From Burkholderiales bacterium GJ-E10 (GTDB taxonomy: Bacteria; Pseudomonadota; Gammaproteobacteria; Burkholderiales; Burkholderiaceae_F): DNA of 64,000 bases. Positions 34,626 through 42,444 of the stretch are shown here, piece after piece (positions within the stretch are counted from its first letter, which is position 1; the number at the start of each line of letters is the position of its first letter). A program made the translations under genes and the position numbers. A model generated the notes under the pieces. It was not told the DNA's origin and did no database searches. It worked only from the letters and a program-made list of their open reading frames with translations. The stretch is taken from contig AP014683.1 of assembly GCA_000828975.1 (NCBI GenBank), positions 1,817,700 through 1,881,699 on the forward strand, written 5' to 3'.

Positions 34626-34645
34626 GTCTGGACTCCTCGATGCGT

Positions 34646-34669
34646 AAAAAAGCCCGCACGGGGCGGGCT
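34646..34669 (-). terminator. intrinsic terminator ahead of the major tail protein
   Basis: On the minus strand, stem AGCCCGC-CCCGT-GCGGGCT is followed by TTTTT. It lies between the 73-residue gene and the major tail protein. Confidence 0.85.
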
Positions 34670-34694
34670 GAAAGATTGGATCAGCGCAGACGGA

Positions 34695-34916
34695 TCAGGA
34701 AAGACGGTGCTTCAACTCGTCGATCGCGGTGCGTAGGTGGTTGTAGGTCGCCGTCTCGCGCAGGTGCGGCAGGCTCGCGAGCAGGTCATGGAACCAGGTC
34801 TCGATGTGCTGCTCGACGGAAAGAATGTCCTGCTCGATGGCGGTCGCCGCCTGCTTGCGGGCTGCGGGTTTGTCGGTGGCAGGCTGCGGGGTGTTCGGGG
34901 TTGGGTCTTCGGTCAT
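34695..34916 (-). CDS. small hypothetical phage protein
   Basis: A 73-residue protein. The first 25 residues are Pro/Thr/Lys-rich (MTEDPTPNTPQPATDKPAAR) and the rest is predicted helical (AIEQDILSVEQHIETWFHDL, then LRTAIDELKHRLS). I do not recognise the family. It overlaps the DUF3168 gene end by 4 bases and lies just before a terminator and the tail tube gene. Confidence 0.7.
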   Translation of the reverse strand: MTEDPTPNTPQPATDKPAARKQAATAIEQDILSVEQHIETWFHDLLASLPHLRETATYNHLRTAIDELKHRLS

Positions 34917-35314
34917 GATGTTTCCCTCAGGTAGTGGAGGATGAAATCCATCGGTTTGGCGTAGATGTTCACCAGATGGTCGTAGGAGTCGGGGCCCGCC
35001 GATTCCTCGAGGCAGGCGATCACCGTGTAACCGGCGATCGTTCCCGACCGGTTGTGGCAGGCGAGCCGAACGGCTTCCCGCACGGCCACGGCGTCTTCGG
35101 CCATGGCCGCAAGGCAGTTGACCTGCAGGCGCGCCGTGACGGTCTCGGGTTCGCCGATCCGTGCGTCGTCCTGCTTCTCGTGGATCAACTCGTACACCAC
35201 GGCCGGCAGCGCATCCTCCTCGGGGCGCGTGTCGAGGTAGATCCGGGTGCCGACGAGTGCCGCAAGCCCGGGCGATGCACCGAGCAGGGCATAGAGGATG
35301 GACTCGGCCCTCAT
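34913..35314 (-). CDS. DUF3168 tail completion/terminator protein
   Basis: A 133-residue protein of the DUF3168 family, which caps the siphovirus tail (lambda gpU-like). Features are LLGASPGLAALVGTRIYLD, LPAVVYELI and a conserved C-terminal DFILHYL. Its ATG overlaps the stop of a 42-codon frame and lies in the left 36-bp repeat that flanks the inserted toxin-antitoxin genes. Confidence 0.88.
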   Translation of the reverse strand: MRAESILYALLGASPGLAALVGTRIYLDTRPEEDALPAVVYELIHEKQDDARIGEPETVTARLQVNCLAAMAEDAVAVREAVRLACHNRSGTIAGYTVIACLEESAGPDSYDHLVNIYAKPMDFILHYLRETS

Positions 35315-35342
35315 GCCTTGCCCGCCTTGTCGAGTTCATTGG
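35307..35342. repeat. left 36-bp direct repeat flanking the toxin-antitoxin insert
   Basis: Begins GCCCTCATGCCTTGCCCGCC and matches 36333-36368 at 33 of 36 positions. It covers the DUF3168 start codon and the preceding 3' coding sequence. Confidence 0.85.
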
Positions 35343-35439
35343 TCAGTTGGATAAATACCGCTCCGGAAATCACGAGTAGGCCGGCCACCGCCGCGGGTAA
35401 TGCAATTGCATTGACACGGTAAGGCGATTGCATTACCAT
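35311..35439 (-). CDS. possible 42-residue membrane peptide or fused gene remnant
   Basis: A frame of 42 codons starts at ATG 35439, with GAGGTGG 8 bases upstream, and stops at the DUF3168 start (ATGA). It begins MVMQSPYRVNAIALP, contains the hydrophobic segment AAVAGLLVISGAVF and ends ELDKAGKA. That end mirrors the last residues of the HK97-gp10 protein (EIDKAGKT). It is antisense to the toxin-antitoxin promoter region. It may be a real small membrane protein or a chance extension of the duplicated gp10 end. Confidence 0.35.
   Translation of the reverse strand: MVMQSPYRVNAIALPAAVAGLLVISGAVFIQLTNELDKAGKA
35396..35437 (+). promoter_or_regulatory. operator/promoter of the prlF-yhaV genes
   Basis: Near-perfect inverted repeat: GGTAATGCAATTGC (35396-35409) and GCGATTGCATTACC (35424-35437). 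The left arm overlaps the perfect palindrome AATGCAATTGCATT. Antitoxins of this class bind such repeats to repress their own operon. TTGACA-like sequence lies between the arms. Confidence 0.6.
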
Positions 35440-35471
35440 GCGGATATCCACCTCTTTGACTGGAGAGCATC

Positions 35472-35801
35472 ATGGCTGCCATCCTCGAAGTCGAATCCAC
35501 TCTGACTGACCGTTACCAGACCACGGTACCGGAAGCCGTGCGCCGTGCCCTTCGCCTCGGCAAGCGCGATAAGATCCACTACACCATCCGCCCCGGCGGC
35601 GAGGTGGTGTTGACGCGCACCGGCACCGCCGATGAAGACGATCCGGTGCTGGGCCGGTTCCTGGATTTCCTGGCTCACGACATCGCCAATCATCCTGAGC
35701 GTCTGCAGGATGTCGATGCTGGCCTTGTGCAGCGCATCCGCTCGCTCGTCGGGAACGTCGAAGTCGATCTCGATGCGGTCCTGTCGGCGGAAGATGAATG
35801 A
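35472..35801 (+). CDS. prlF: type II antitoxin PrlF (SohA) family
   Basis: A 109-residue protein with an N-terminal AbrB/MazE-like swapped-hairpin DNA-binding domain (LTDRYQTTVPEAVRRALRL, then KIHYTIRPGGEVVLTRT). The C-terminal half binds and neutralises the toxin in the family. GGAG precedes the start. Its stop overlaps the yhaV start (ATGA). It is on the plus strand, opposite to all neighbouring late genes. Confidence 0.92.
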   Translation: MAAILEVESTLTDRYQTTVPEAVRRALRLGKRDKIHYTIRPGGEVVLTRTGTADEDDPVLGRFLDFLAHDIANHPERLQDVDAGLVQRIRSLVGNVEVDLDAVLSAEDE

Positions 35802-36307
35802 GCGCAGGTCAGCCTGCCCCACTGGTCATCGACGGCTGGACGATATTTGCCCACCCACTGTTCCTCGTACAAGTCGAAACCCTGATCCAACAGGTCGAGG
35901 CGCTCAAACTGAAGGATCCAACGGGCTTCACCAAAAAGAACGCCAGCAAGCGCCTGGCCGCGATTGCCAAACTGATGTTCGAGGTGATTCCGCAGGATCC
36001 GGCACGGCCGGATTACCGCCAGGGCAATACCCTCGGCGAAGATCACAAACACTGGTTTCGCGCCAAGTTCTTTCAGCAGTACCGACTGTTTTTCCGCTAC
36101 CACGCACAAGCCAAGGTGATCGTGTACGCCTGGGTGAATGACGAGGACACCAAGCGGGCCTACGAGAGCGGTGATGACGCCTACCGCGTATTCCGCAAGA
36201 TGCTGGAAAGCGGTCACCCCCCGGATGACTGGGATCGGTTGCTGACCGAGGCGCGCGTCGAAGTCACGCGTCTGCAGCAGATTGTTGCCAGCGTGGTACA
36301 GCCGTAG
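35798..36307 (+). CDS. yhaV: type II toxin YhaV family ribonuclease
   Basis: A 169-residue RelE-superfamily toxin of the YhaV family, a ribosome-dependent mRNA endonuclease. Signature segments are LVIDGWTIFAHPLFLVQVE, EDHKHWFRAKFFQQYRLFFR and KVIVYAWVNDEDTKRAY. The length is typical. With prlF it may stabilise the prophage or act in abortive defence against other phages; both are inference. Confidence 0.93.
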   Translation: MSAGQPAPLVIDGWTIFAHPLFLVQVETLIQQVEALKLKDPTGFTKKNASKRLAAIAKLMFEVIPQDPARPDYRQGNTLGEDHKHWFRAKFFQQYRLFFRYHAQAKVIVYAWVNDEDTKRAYESGDDAYRVFRKMLESGHPPDDWDRLLTEARVEVTRLQQIVASVVQP

Positions 36308-36332
36308 TTCCAGATCGTCGGACGTTTTGTCT

Positions 36333-36368
36333 GCCCTCATGTCTTGCCCGCCTTGTCGATTTCCTTGG
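36333..36368. repeat. right 36-bp direct repeat flanking the toxin-antitoxin insert
   Basis: Begins GCCCTCATGTCTTGCCCGCC, the partner of 35307-35342. It covers the last codons of the gp10-like gene and a residual ATGAGGGCAGA that matches the first codons of DUF3168. Confidence 0.85.
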
Positions 36369-36813
36369 GGATGCGATCCCGCAGGTAGGCCGCCATGGCA
36401 TCGATCGCCTCACCCGCCTTGCCGTCGATGGCAGGACGCATGAAGGGTTCCTTCTTCGCCCCCGGGTGATCGACGGCTTCGCGCAGCAGGCCTGCCACGA
36501 ACAGGCTCTTGCGATTCTTGGGCTTGATCCAGTGCCGCGCGGTGCCGAATTCGACCATGTGGGCGTAGAACGCGCGGGCGTTGCCGGCCTTGACCGTGGC
36601 GCTGATGCGGCCGTGTTTCGAGCGGAGCGTTACGCGGATCGAATCTCGCAGATCCCCGGTCTTGCCCACCGGACAGAGGCGCTTGGCCTCGGCTTCGACC
36701 ACCTTGGCGGCTGAGCGCAAGCCGCCGCGCACGACATTGCCCTCGATCCGGGCGGGGAGTTCATCGAGCAACGCCTGCAGTCCGGCGAGCCCCTTGACTT
36801 CGATCTCACTCAT
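36337..36813 (-). CDS. HK97-gp10 family tail/neck protein
   Basis: A 158-residue protein of the HK97 gp10 family (head-tail joining). It has LQALLDELPARIEGNVVRGGLR, CPVGKTGDLRDSI, AFYAHMVEFGTARHWI and PFMRPAIDGKAGEAIDAMAAY, all typical. It overlaps the head closure gene by 4 bases. Its stop codon overlaps a vestigial ATG that would once have started DUF3168. Confidence 0.9.
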   Translation of the reverse strand: MSEIEVKGLAGLQALLDELPARIEGNVVRGGLRSAAKVVEAEAKRLCPVGKTGDLRDSIRVTLRSKHGRISATVKAGNARAFYAHMVEFGTARHWIKPKNRKSLFVAGLLREAVDHPGAKKEPFMRPAIDGKAGEAIDAMAAYLRDRIPKEIDKAGKT

Positions 36814-37151
36814 TCGTAGCTTCCTTCATCCAGATCCAGGCAATAGAGCTCCACCCACAATTTGGGCGAGACGCGCCGGATCCATTCGATGCGCGCCATG
36901 GAACCGTCGGAGAAGACGACCCGCATCGCAGCCAGAATGTCGGTGCGGTAGCGGATCGTGATGCGCTTGGTGACCGCACTTCCCATCGCTTTCGCATTGA
37001 AGATCTCCCGGCCCGACAGGTCGGTGACTTCGGCCCAGACGACGGCGAAGTCGGACCAGGTTTCATCGTGGCCGCCCAGAGGCCCGCGAACCCGGGTCAT
37101 GGCCTGGATCGTGATGCGCTGATTGAGACGTCCGCCGGAGACGAGCGGCAT
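36810..37151 (-). CDS. head-tail adaptor (head closure) protein
   Basis: A 113-residue protein of the phage head-tail joining family (SPP1 gp16/HK97 gp7-like). It begins MPLVSGGRLNQRITIQAMTR and has LGGHDETWSDFAVVWAEV and the conserved ITIRYRTDI segment. It closes the portal after DNA packaging. The ATG overlaps the connector gene stop. Confidence 0.88.
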   Translation of the reverse strand: MPLVSGGRLNQRITIQAMTRVRGPLGGHDETWSDFAVVWAEVTDLSGREIFNAKAMGSAVTKRITIRYRTDILAAMRVVFSDGSMARIEWIRRVSPKLWVELYCLDLDEGSYE

Positions 37152-37999
37152 CAGAACACCACCTTGTAAGGATCGAGCAGGCGGTCGACGTAGGCGAGCG
37201 GTTCGACCTTGCCGCGTTCCGGGATGACGATATCGCCCCGGTACTCGTAGAGCGAGGTCATGCGGATCTTCATCCAGGATTTGATGCCTTCCGGCACCAC
37301 GCCGACCAAGCTCACGCCGCTTCCCGCGTCGGTCAGGGAAATTTCCGGCCCACCCGGCGCGGCGGCCAGGGTGTAGACGTTGGGCGCGACCACCGACGCG
37401 ATGAAATAGCTCGTGCCGGGCGACAGGCCGGCCGGAAGCAATCCGCCGACGTTCGAGAACTGCACCGCGTCCCCCGCCGCGTAGGGCTTCCATGCACCCT
37501 GCACGGCGACGGTGCTGCGGCTGAACGCCACCGGTGCGGCATAGCCCGCGACGAATTGGACGTTGCATGCTCCGATCTGCGGCAGCGGAATCGGCCAAAT
37601 CTGGCCGAACACCGGCGTGATCCGGCAGGGTTCCGACGTGTAGTCGACGGTGTAATCGGCAGCGGGCATCACCTGCGGGGTGCCGCTCATGTCGAGATAA
37701 TTGATCGATGTCACCTGCTGCACGCGGGACTTCTCGATCTCGATGGCGTGCGCCGGCAAGGTGAAGGTCTTGCCCCAGGGCACGCCGATGAGGGTCGGCC
37801 CCGGAAACGAGTCGATCACGTAACTCCATACCTGCTGGATGAAGGCCCGGCGCGTGATCGTCTCGGCATACTGGCGCACCGAGGTGATGAGGGCTGCGAT
37901 CAGCGCGTCGTCGTCCGGGATGTCGACCCGCAGATGGAGCTTGGCCTCCGCCAGCGTCAAAGGCTCGACCGCCGGTTCCTGAAGGATCTGCAAGGGCAT
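37151..37999 (-). CDS. head-tail connector (gp6-like) with an inserted beta domain
   Basis: A 282-residue protein. Residues 1-152 and about 234-282 match the gp6-like connector family (EPLTLAEAKLHLRVD; VPEGIKSWMKIRMTSLYEY). Between them lies a stretch of about 80 residues, including AGDAVQFSNVGGLLPAGLS, absent from usual connectors of 170-200 residues. The insert resembles beta-rich modules seen in phage fibers and decoration proteins. It could project from the neck as an adhesin, which is inference. Confidence 0.82.
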   Translation of the reverse strand: MPLQILQEPAVEPLTLAEAKLHLRVDIPDDDALIAALITSVRQYAETITRRAFIQQVWSYVIDSFPGPTLIGVPWGKTFTLPAHAIEIEKSRVQQVTSINYLDMSGTPQVMPAADYTVDYTSEPCRITPVFGQIWPIPLPQIGACNVQFVAGYAAPVAFSRSTVAVQGAWKPYAAGDAVQFSNVGGLLPAGLSPGTSYFIASVVAPNVYTLAAAPGGPEISLTDAGSGVSLVGVVPEGIKSWMKIRMTSLYEYRGDIVIPERGKVEPLAYVDRLLDPYKVVF

Positions 38000-38056
38000 G
38001 GCAGCAACCGGGCGGCAGCCGTCCGGTCATCCCGGCTCAACGCCGCCCTATCCAGG

Positions 38057-38503
38057 TCAGACCGAGGCGACGACGCCGGCACCATTGAAGCTGCTGGCCG
38101 GCTCATACCGCGCGGAGCCGCCCAGGATCAGCGCGGCGGTCTCGGTTGCCGCCACCCCGACCGCGACGCCCAGCTGCACGAAGCCGTAACCGTTGGCTGC
38201 ATCGAGCTCGGTGGCGGCGACATCGATGGTGGCCTGCACGTCGTTGCCGGCGGCAGCCGCCAGGGCGACAGCCTTGCCGGCGCCGATCAGCTTGGCGTTC
38301 GTGCCCTTGGCATCCTGCGCCTGCGCGATCGAGGCATCGACCGTGGCCAGGGCGCCGAAGGTGCCGACCTGGATGACGGCGAGGATGCGGTCTGCTTCAT
38401 TGAGCTCGATCCACGGACTGAAGACGACGCCCACGGCCTGGGCCGAAGGAGGGATGGCGGCGAGCACGGCGAGCGCTTCGGAGAGTTTCTCGTTCAGAAT
38501 CAT
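38057..38503 (-). CDS. hypothetical protein following the capsid gene
   Basis: A 148-residue Ala/Gly/Val-rich protein (MILNEKLSEALAVLAAIPPS...). Its position between major capsid and connector and its low charge suggest a head decoration or structural protein. No motif allows a firm family call. It follows the capsid gene by 33 bases. Confidence 0.65.
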   Translation of the reverse strand: MILNEKLSEALAVLAAIPPSAQAVGVVFSPWIELNEADRILAVIQVGTFGALATVDASIAQAQDAKGTNAKLIGAGKAVALAAAAGNDVQATIDVAATELDAANGYGFVQLGVAVGVAATETAALILGGSARYEPASSFNGAGVVASV

Positions 38504-38536
38504 GTGGTGCTCCTTTCAGGGAAGTGGACGGCAAGC

Positions 38537-39892
38537 TCAACGGGCGGCCAGTTGAATGAAGGGCGAAAGCGTCGCCGCCCCCTTGGCCGGAAGGATGGGA
38601 GCGGCGATCTTCGACTGCCCGTCCATCCGGAACAGCGTGCGAAACGCCGTGGCATCGGCGTCGAAGTACAGATGCATCGAGGTTGCGGTCTCCATGCCGC
38701 CCTCCTTGGTGATGGTCTGGTAGTAGGAAAGGTCGACCAGGATCACGTCGCCCTGGCTCGAGAATTGCGACGCATGCTGCGAGACATAGACCGGGCGTCC
38801 CAAGAGCGTGCCGTAGGGCGAACCCCGCATGCCGCCCACGCCGCCGCCCACCGGCAGGTAGATCGGATAGTTGCCCAGCGTCAGGGTGAAGAGCGCCGGC
38901 AGCACGCTGTTGTTGACGATCCACACCGCGTTCTTGAACGAACCCGGCGGCAGGCGCGAGATCATGTTGGCCAGATTCGCCGGGGTCAGCGTATTGGTCG
39001 CCTGGCCGGAGTCCTTCGCCTGGGTGATGACGGCGTTCCCCGCCAGCGCTCCCTGCGGGATCCCGGCGCCCGAGCCGAACAGGATCGACTCGTTGATCTT
39101 CCACTGCATGCGGGAAGCCACCTTCTTCGGCAGATAGGACGTCAACGCATCGGTGTCCGAGAGCAACTCGTCGGTGATGGGCACCAACGCCATCAGCTTC
39201 TTGAGCCGCAGGGCCGAGGTGCCGAGCTTGGGCTTGCTGGTCGCCGCCGCCAACCCCTCGGCCTGCCAGGCCACCGTGATGCCGTCCGTGCCCCAGGGGG
39301 TGGTCTCGTCCTTCGGGAACACCATCGCATTGCCCGCCACGTTGGTGTTGTCGGTGAGCGGCAGCAGGGCCTCGTCGTCCAGCGACAGCGTGAAGATGTC
39401 CTTGGCAAACTGCGGCGGAACCAGGAAGCCGCCATCGGCGCCCGCCGTCTCGGAGCCGTAGGCCGTGGGTGCCGCCGCCAGTCGCTGCGTCAGCAACCGG
39501 CCATCCGGCGCATTGCCCGGAAGCGACGCCTGGAAGACCGCACGGGCGAATTCGCCGAAGTTGCGAAAGCCCGCCGTCGCATCGCTTGCGCTGCGATCCT
39601 CCACCGTGATGTCCTGACCGTTGCCGGAGAGCACCACCACCGATCCTGCCGCAGATTGGGCGGCGATGCGCTCCTGTTCGAGGTCGATCGCCGTCTGGAT
39701 GCGTTCGATCTCGCTGCCTTTGGCCTGCGCCTCGGCCTTGAGCCGGGCGAATTCCCGGCTCTCGTCTTCGTTGAGATCACGTCCGGCCGCTTCGGCCTGA
39801 TCCAGCAGACCGGAGGCTGCATTCAGACACTCGACCTTGTCCTGGGCGACGGCTGCTTTCTTCGCCTGCAATTCACGCAGTTTCTTGCTCAT
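38537..39892 (-). CDS. HK97-fold major capsid protein
   Basis: A 451-residue capsid subunit. Residues 1-130 are a charged coiled-coil scaffold (delta) domain (MSKKLRELQAKKAAVAQDKV...), presumably cut off by the neighbouring S49 protease. The mature HK97 fold has GGFLVPPQFAKDIFTLSL, KLGTSALRLKKLMALVPITD, ESILFGSGAGIPQGAL and DVILVDLSYYQTITKEGG. An intrinsic terminator lies about 20 bases before its start. Confidence 0.95.
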   Translation of the reverse strand: MSKKLRELQAKKAAVAQDKVECLNAASGLLDQAEAAGRDLNEDESREFARLKAEAQAKGSEIERIQTAIDLEQERIAAQSAAGSVVVLSGNGQDITVEDRSASDATAGFRNFGEFARAVFQASLPGNAPDGRLLTQRLAAAPTAYGSETAGADGGFLVPPQFAKDIFTLSLDDEALLPLTDNTNVAGNAMVFPKDETTPWGTDGITVAWQAEGLAAATSKPKLGTSALRLKKLMALVPITDELLSDTDALTSYLPKKVASRMQWKINESILFGSGAGIPQGALAGNAVITQAKDSGQATNTLTPANLANMISRLPPGSFKNAVWIVNNSVLPALFTLTLGNYPIYLPVGGGVGGMRGSPYGTLLGRPVYVSQHASQFSSQGDVILVDLSYYQTITKEGGMETATSMHLYFDADATAFRTLFRMDGQSKIAAPILPAKGAATLSPFIQLAAR

Positions 39893-39910
39893 GGTGTTCC
39901 TCTCGGGAAT

Positions 39911-39932
39911 AAAAAAGCCGCCCTGAGGCGGC
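39911..39932 (-). terminator. intrinsic terminator ahead of the capsid gene
   Basis: On the minus strand, stem GCCGCC-TCAG-GGCGGC is followed by TTTTTT. It lies between the S49 protease stop and the capsid start. Confidence 0.85.
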
Positions 39933-39959
39933 GGGTTGGGTGATTCGGGTCGAGGTGAC

Positions 39960-41216
39960 TTACGCCAGCATGGCCAGGCGGCTGCGGCTGGAAGCGGATC
40001 CTTTCCTGGACGGCTGCGGACCCCTCGCCGAGAGTTGCCGCGCCATGCCCTGCAAGACCTGTGGCAGGGTCATCACGCCGTCGATCATGTTCTGTTGCAG
40101 GGCGTCCCGTGCTCCCAGCACCCGCCCCTGTCCCATGCCGTTACGCACGGTGTCGGACGTGACGCCGCGGGCCTGGGCCACCGCATCGACGAAGGCCGAG
40201 TAGTAATCGTCCACCCGTGACTGCATGAAGGCCTGCGCGGTCTCATCCAGGGGTTGATAAGGATTGCCCTCGGTCTTGTACTTGCCCGCCGAGATCACCG
40301 TGGTCTGGATGCCGGCCTGGGTGAGCAGGCCGGAGATGTCCATGTGCGCCTGCCACACGCCGATCGAGCCCACTTCGCCGCCGGGCGTGCAGTAGAACGA
40401 TGAGGCGCTGCAGCCGATCCAGTAGGCGGCGGAGGCGGCGAGGCTGTTGGCGAACGCCACCACCGGCTTTTGTTCGCGCATGGCGCGCATCAGTTCGGAC
40501 ACTTCCTGCACGCCGTACACCGAGCCGCCGGGCGAGTCGATGGAAATGAGGACGGCGCCCACCGCCGGATCGTTCATCGCCGTCAGGAAATCCGTCATGA
40601 AGCCGTCGAGGCTGGTGTCGCCCATCCAGTCCGGATGCTGGGTGATGACGCCGGTGAGCGAGAGCACGGCGATCGCAGCCGGCGAGGAAGATGGATTGCG
40701 GCTCACGACCGGACGCGCCTGGGGAGGCTGCGCAAAGGGATGCGTCACCGCCGCCAGACACTCCGGCATCAGCGCCCAAGGGCTGGTGGCCATCGCCAAG
40801 CGGCGAGCATCAAGTGCTGCGGGGCCGAGCCTCGTCTTGTCGGCAGACCCTGTTGGGGCCGCATCGTCGTCACCGGGCGCACCCTGATCCTCATCGATGA
40901 GCTCGATCAGTTCACCGGCCGCATCGAAGATTCCCGCCGCGTCCTGCTGCCCGGCGCGCTGGCGGATCGCGATCAGTGCCGAGCGGTACACCCGGCCGGC
41001 CTTGCCCACCGGGTAGCGGTAATGCGCCTTGGTGTCGCTGTTTTCGGCTTCGTCGAGTCCCAGGAACCACAGGCCGTATTGCGCCCAGTCGTCATCATTC
41101 AGCAGGGCGTTCTCTTCCTCGGCATCGATGCTCCAGGGCGAATCCCGGTCCACCCGGCCGTCGTTGATGAGTTCTCGGGCGTGTGCTTTTGCTTTGGGGT
41201 TGAGTTGTAGGGCCAT
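39960..41216 (-). CDS. S49 family prohead protease (signal peptide peptidase A-like)
   Basis: A 418-residue protein. Residues 1-115 form an N-terminal domain of unknown function (MALQLNPKAKAHARELINDG...), then a linker, then the S49 ClpP-fold peptidase. Catalytic serine is in ANSLAASAAYWIG, with ISIDSPGGSVYGV and VGSIGVWQAHMD also seen. It processes the capsid delta domain during head maturation. The start at 41216 has GAGG 5 bases upstream and gives the natural N-terminus. Confidence 0.92.
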   Translation of the reverse strand: MALQLNPKAKAHARELINDGRVDRDSPWSIDAEEENALLNDDDWAQYGLWFLGLDEAENSDTKAHYRYPVGKAGRVYRSALIAIRQRAGQQDAAGIFDAAGELIELIDEDQGAPGDDDAAPTGSADKTRLGPAALDARRLAMATSPWALMPECLAAVTHPFAQPPQARPVVSRNPSSSPAAIAVLSLTGVITQHPDWMGDTSLDGFMTDFLTAMNDPAVGAVLISIDSPGGSVYGVQEVSELMRAMREQKPVVAFANSLAASAAYWIGCSASSFYCTPGGEVGSIGVWQAHMDISGLLTQAGIQTTVISAGKYKTEGNPYQPLDETAQAFMQSRVDDYYSAFVDAVAQARGVTSDTVRNGMGQGRVLGARDALQQNMIDGVMTLPQVLQGMARQLSARGPQPSRKGSASSRSRLAMLA

Positions 41217-41223
41217 GTCGTCC

Positions 41224-42444
41224 TCAAGGTGTATCGGCGTTCTGCGGCGGCAGCGGGTTTGTCCCTTCTTCGGCCATGTTGAGCGGGCGCAAGGGGGCAT
41301 CGAGCCCGGGCAGCGGGTTCAGATTCTCGGCAATGCGCGCTTCGTTGCGCGTGAGCCAGCCGGACTGGATGCCCATGTTGTAGAACGTGGCGCGCGACTG
41401 CGAATCGCCGCGCATCAGCTGCGAGAACTGGAACTCCGCTTCCAGATCCTCATCGTCGAACAGCAGTTCGGCCTCGATCGAGGCCTCCCAGCGCTCGGCC
41501 ATCGGCCCCAGGGTCTCCTGCACGAACTCCAGCGCCTGCTGTTCGATGTTGTTGTTGGTCGCCCGATCCAGATCGCCGATCTTGTGCGGCGGCACGCCGA
41601 ACCAGCGGGCGATGTCGGTGACCTGGAACCGGCGCGTCTCCAGAAACTGCGCATCTTCCGGCGTTACGCTGATCTGGTGGTACTTCATGCCGAACTCGAA
41701 TACGGCGAGCTTGCCGTGGTTGATCCCGGACTGCGCCTCCTGCAGGGACTCGCGAAACTGCTCGCGCGCCTGCTTGTCCTTGAAGGATCCCGGATACTCG
41801 ATCCAGCCGCCGGTGGGGGTGGCGTCGTTGGCGAAGAAGCGCGCGCCGTAATCCTGGGCTGCCATGGCCCCGCCGAGGGCGTTCCTCGCCAGCGCGAGGG
41901 GGGAGAGCCCGATGACGCCGTCGGAGGACAGCCCGCGCAGATGCCAGATCTCGCCGCGCGAATAGGTGACGATCGCTCCGTTCGGCTGGGTGTAGCGATA
42001 GCCGTAATCGCCGCTGGTCTGCAACAGAATCTGCACCCGGTCCGGATGCAGCGGCATCAATGCGGTGATGTTGCCGCGCGCATCTGACACGATCTGGTTG
42101 TAGGCATTGCCGCGCAAGGCCAGGTGGCCTGCCATCATCTCGCGCCACTCGAAGGCGTTCTGATAGGGATTCGGTTTCCGGGTGAGCAGCCGGTAGATCG
42201 GGTGATCCGTCACCCGGTCCTTGCCGCCGTCGGGCCGGTTGCGGTACAGCGTGAAGGGCAGACTCGCGAACTGGCTCGCGATGATGCGCACGCAGGCGTA
42301 TACCGCCGACAATTGCAGGGCGGAGTCGGCGCTGACGCGCATCCCGGCGGTGGTATGCACCCCGACCGGCTCGAACCAGAACCCGCCATAGGGCGAGCGA
42401 TCGCCGCTGGCGAAGATGCGCGACAAGAAGCTGCGGATGCCCAT
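41224..42444 (-). CDS. HK97-type portal protein
   Basis: A 406-residue portal subunit that forms the ring through which DNA is packaged. Family features are DSALQLSAVYACVRIIASQFASL (N-terminal), ITALMPLHPDRVQ, YSRGEIWHLRGLSSDG, and GVPPHKIGDLDRATNNNIEQ near residue 290. The start overlaps the terminase stop by 1 base. Confidence 0.95.
   Translation of the reverse strand: MGIRSFLSRIFASGDRSPYGGFWFEPVGVHTTAGMRVSADSALQLSAVYACVRIIASQFASLPFTLYRNRPDGGKDRVTDHPIYRLLTRKPNPYQNAFEWREMMAGHLALRGNAYNQIVSDARGNITALMPLHPDRVQILLQTSGDYGYRYTQPNGAIVTYSRGEIWHLRGLSSDGVIGLSPLALARNALGGAMAAQDYGARFFANDATPTGGWIEYPGSFKDKQAREQFRESLQEAQSGINHGKLAVFEFGMKYHQISVTPEDAQFLETRRFQVTDIARWFGVPPHKIGDLDRATNNNIEQQALEFVQETLGPMAERWEASIEAELLFDDEDLEAEFQFSQLMRGDSQSRATFYNMGIQSGWLTRNEARIAENLNPLPGLDAPLRPLNMAEEGTNPLPPQNADTP

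Noticed and set aside
34695-34916. Anti-CBASS (Acb2-like) small helical protein
   Set aside because: Size and helicity fit loosely, but I could not match the characteristic sequence, so it is left as hypothetical.
35690-36340. Minus-strand 216-codon ORF starting with the vestigial DUF3168 start
   Set aside because: It is antisense to yhaV and shares only the first codons with DUF3168 because of the repeat; the rest shows no phage-like features.
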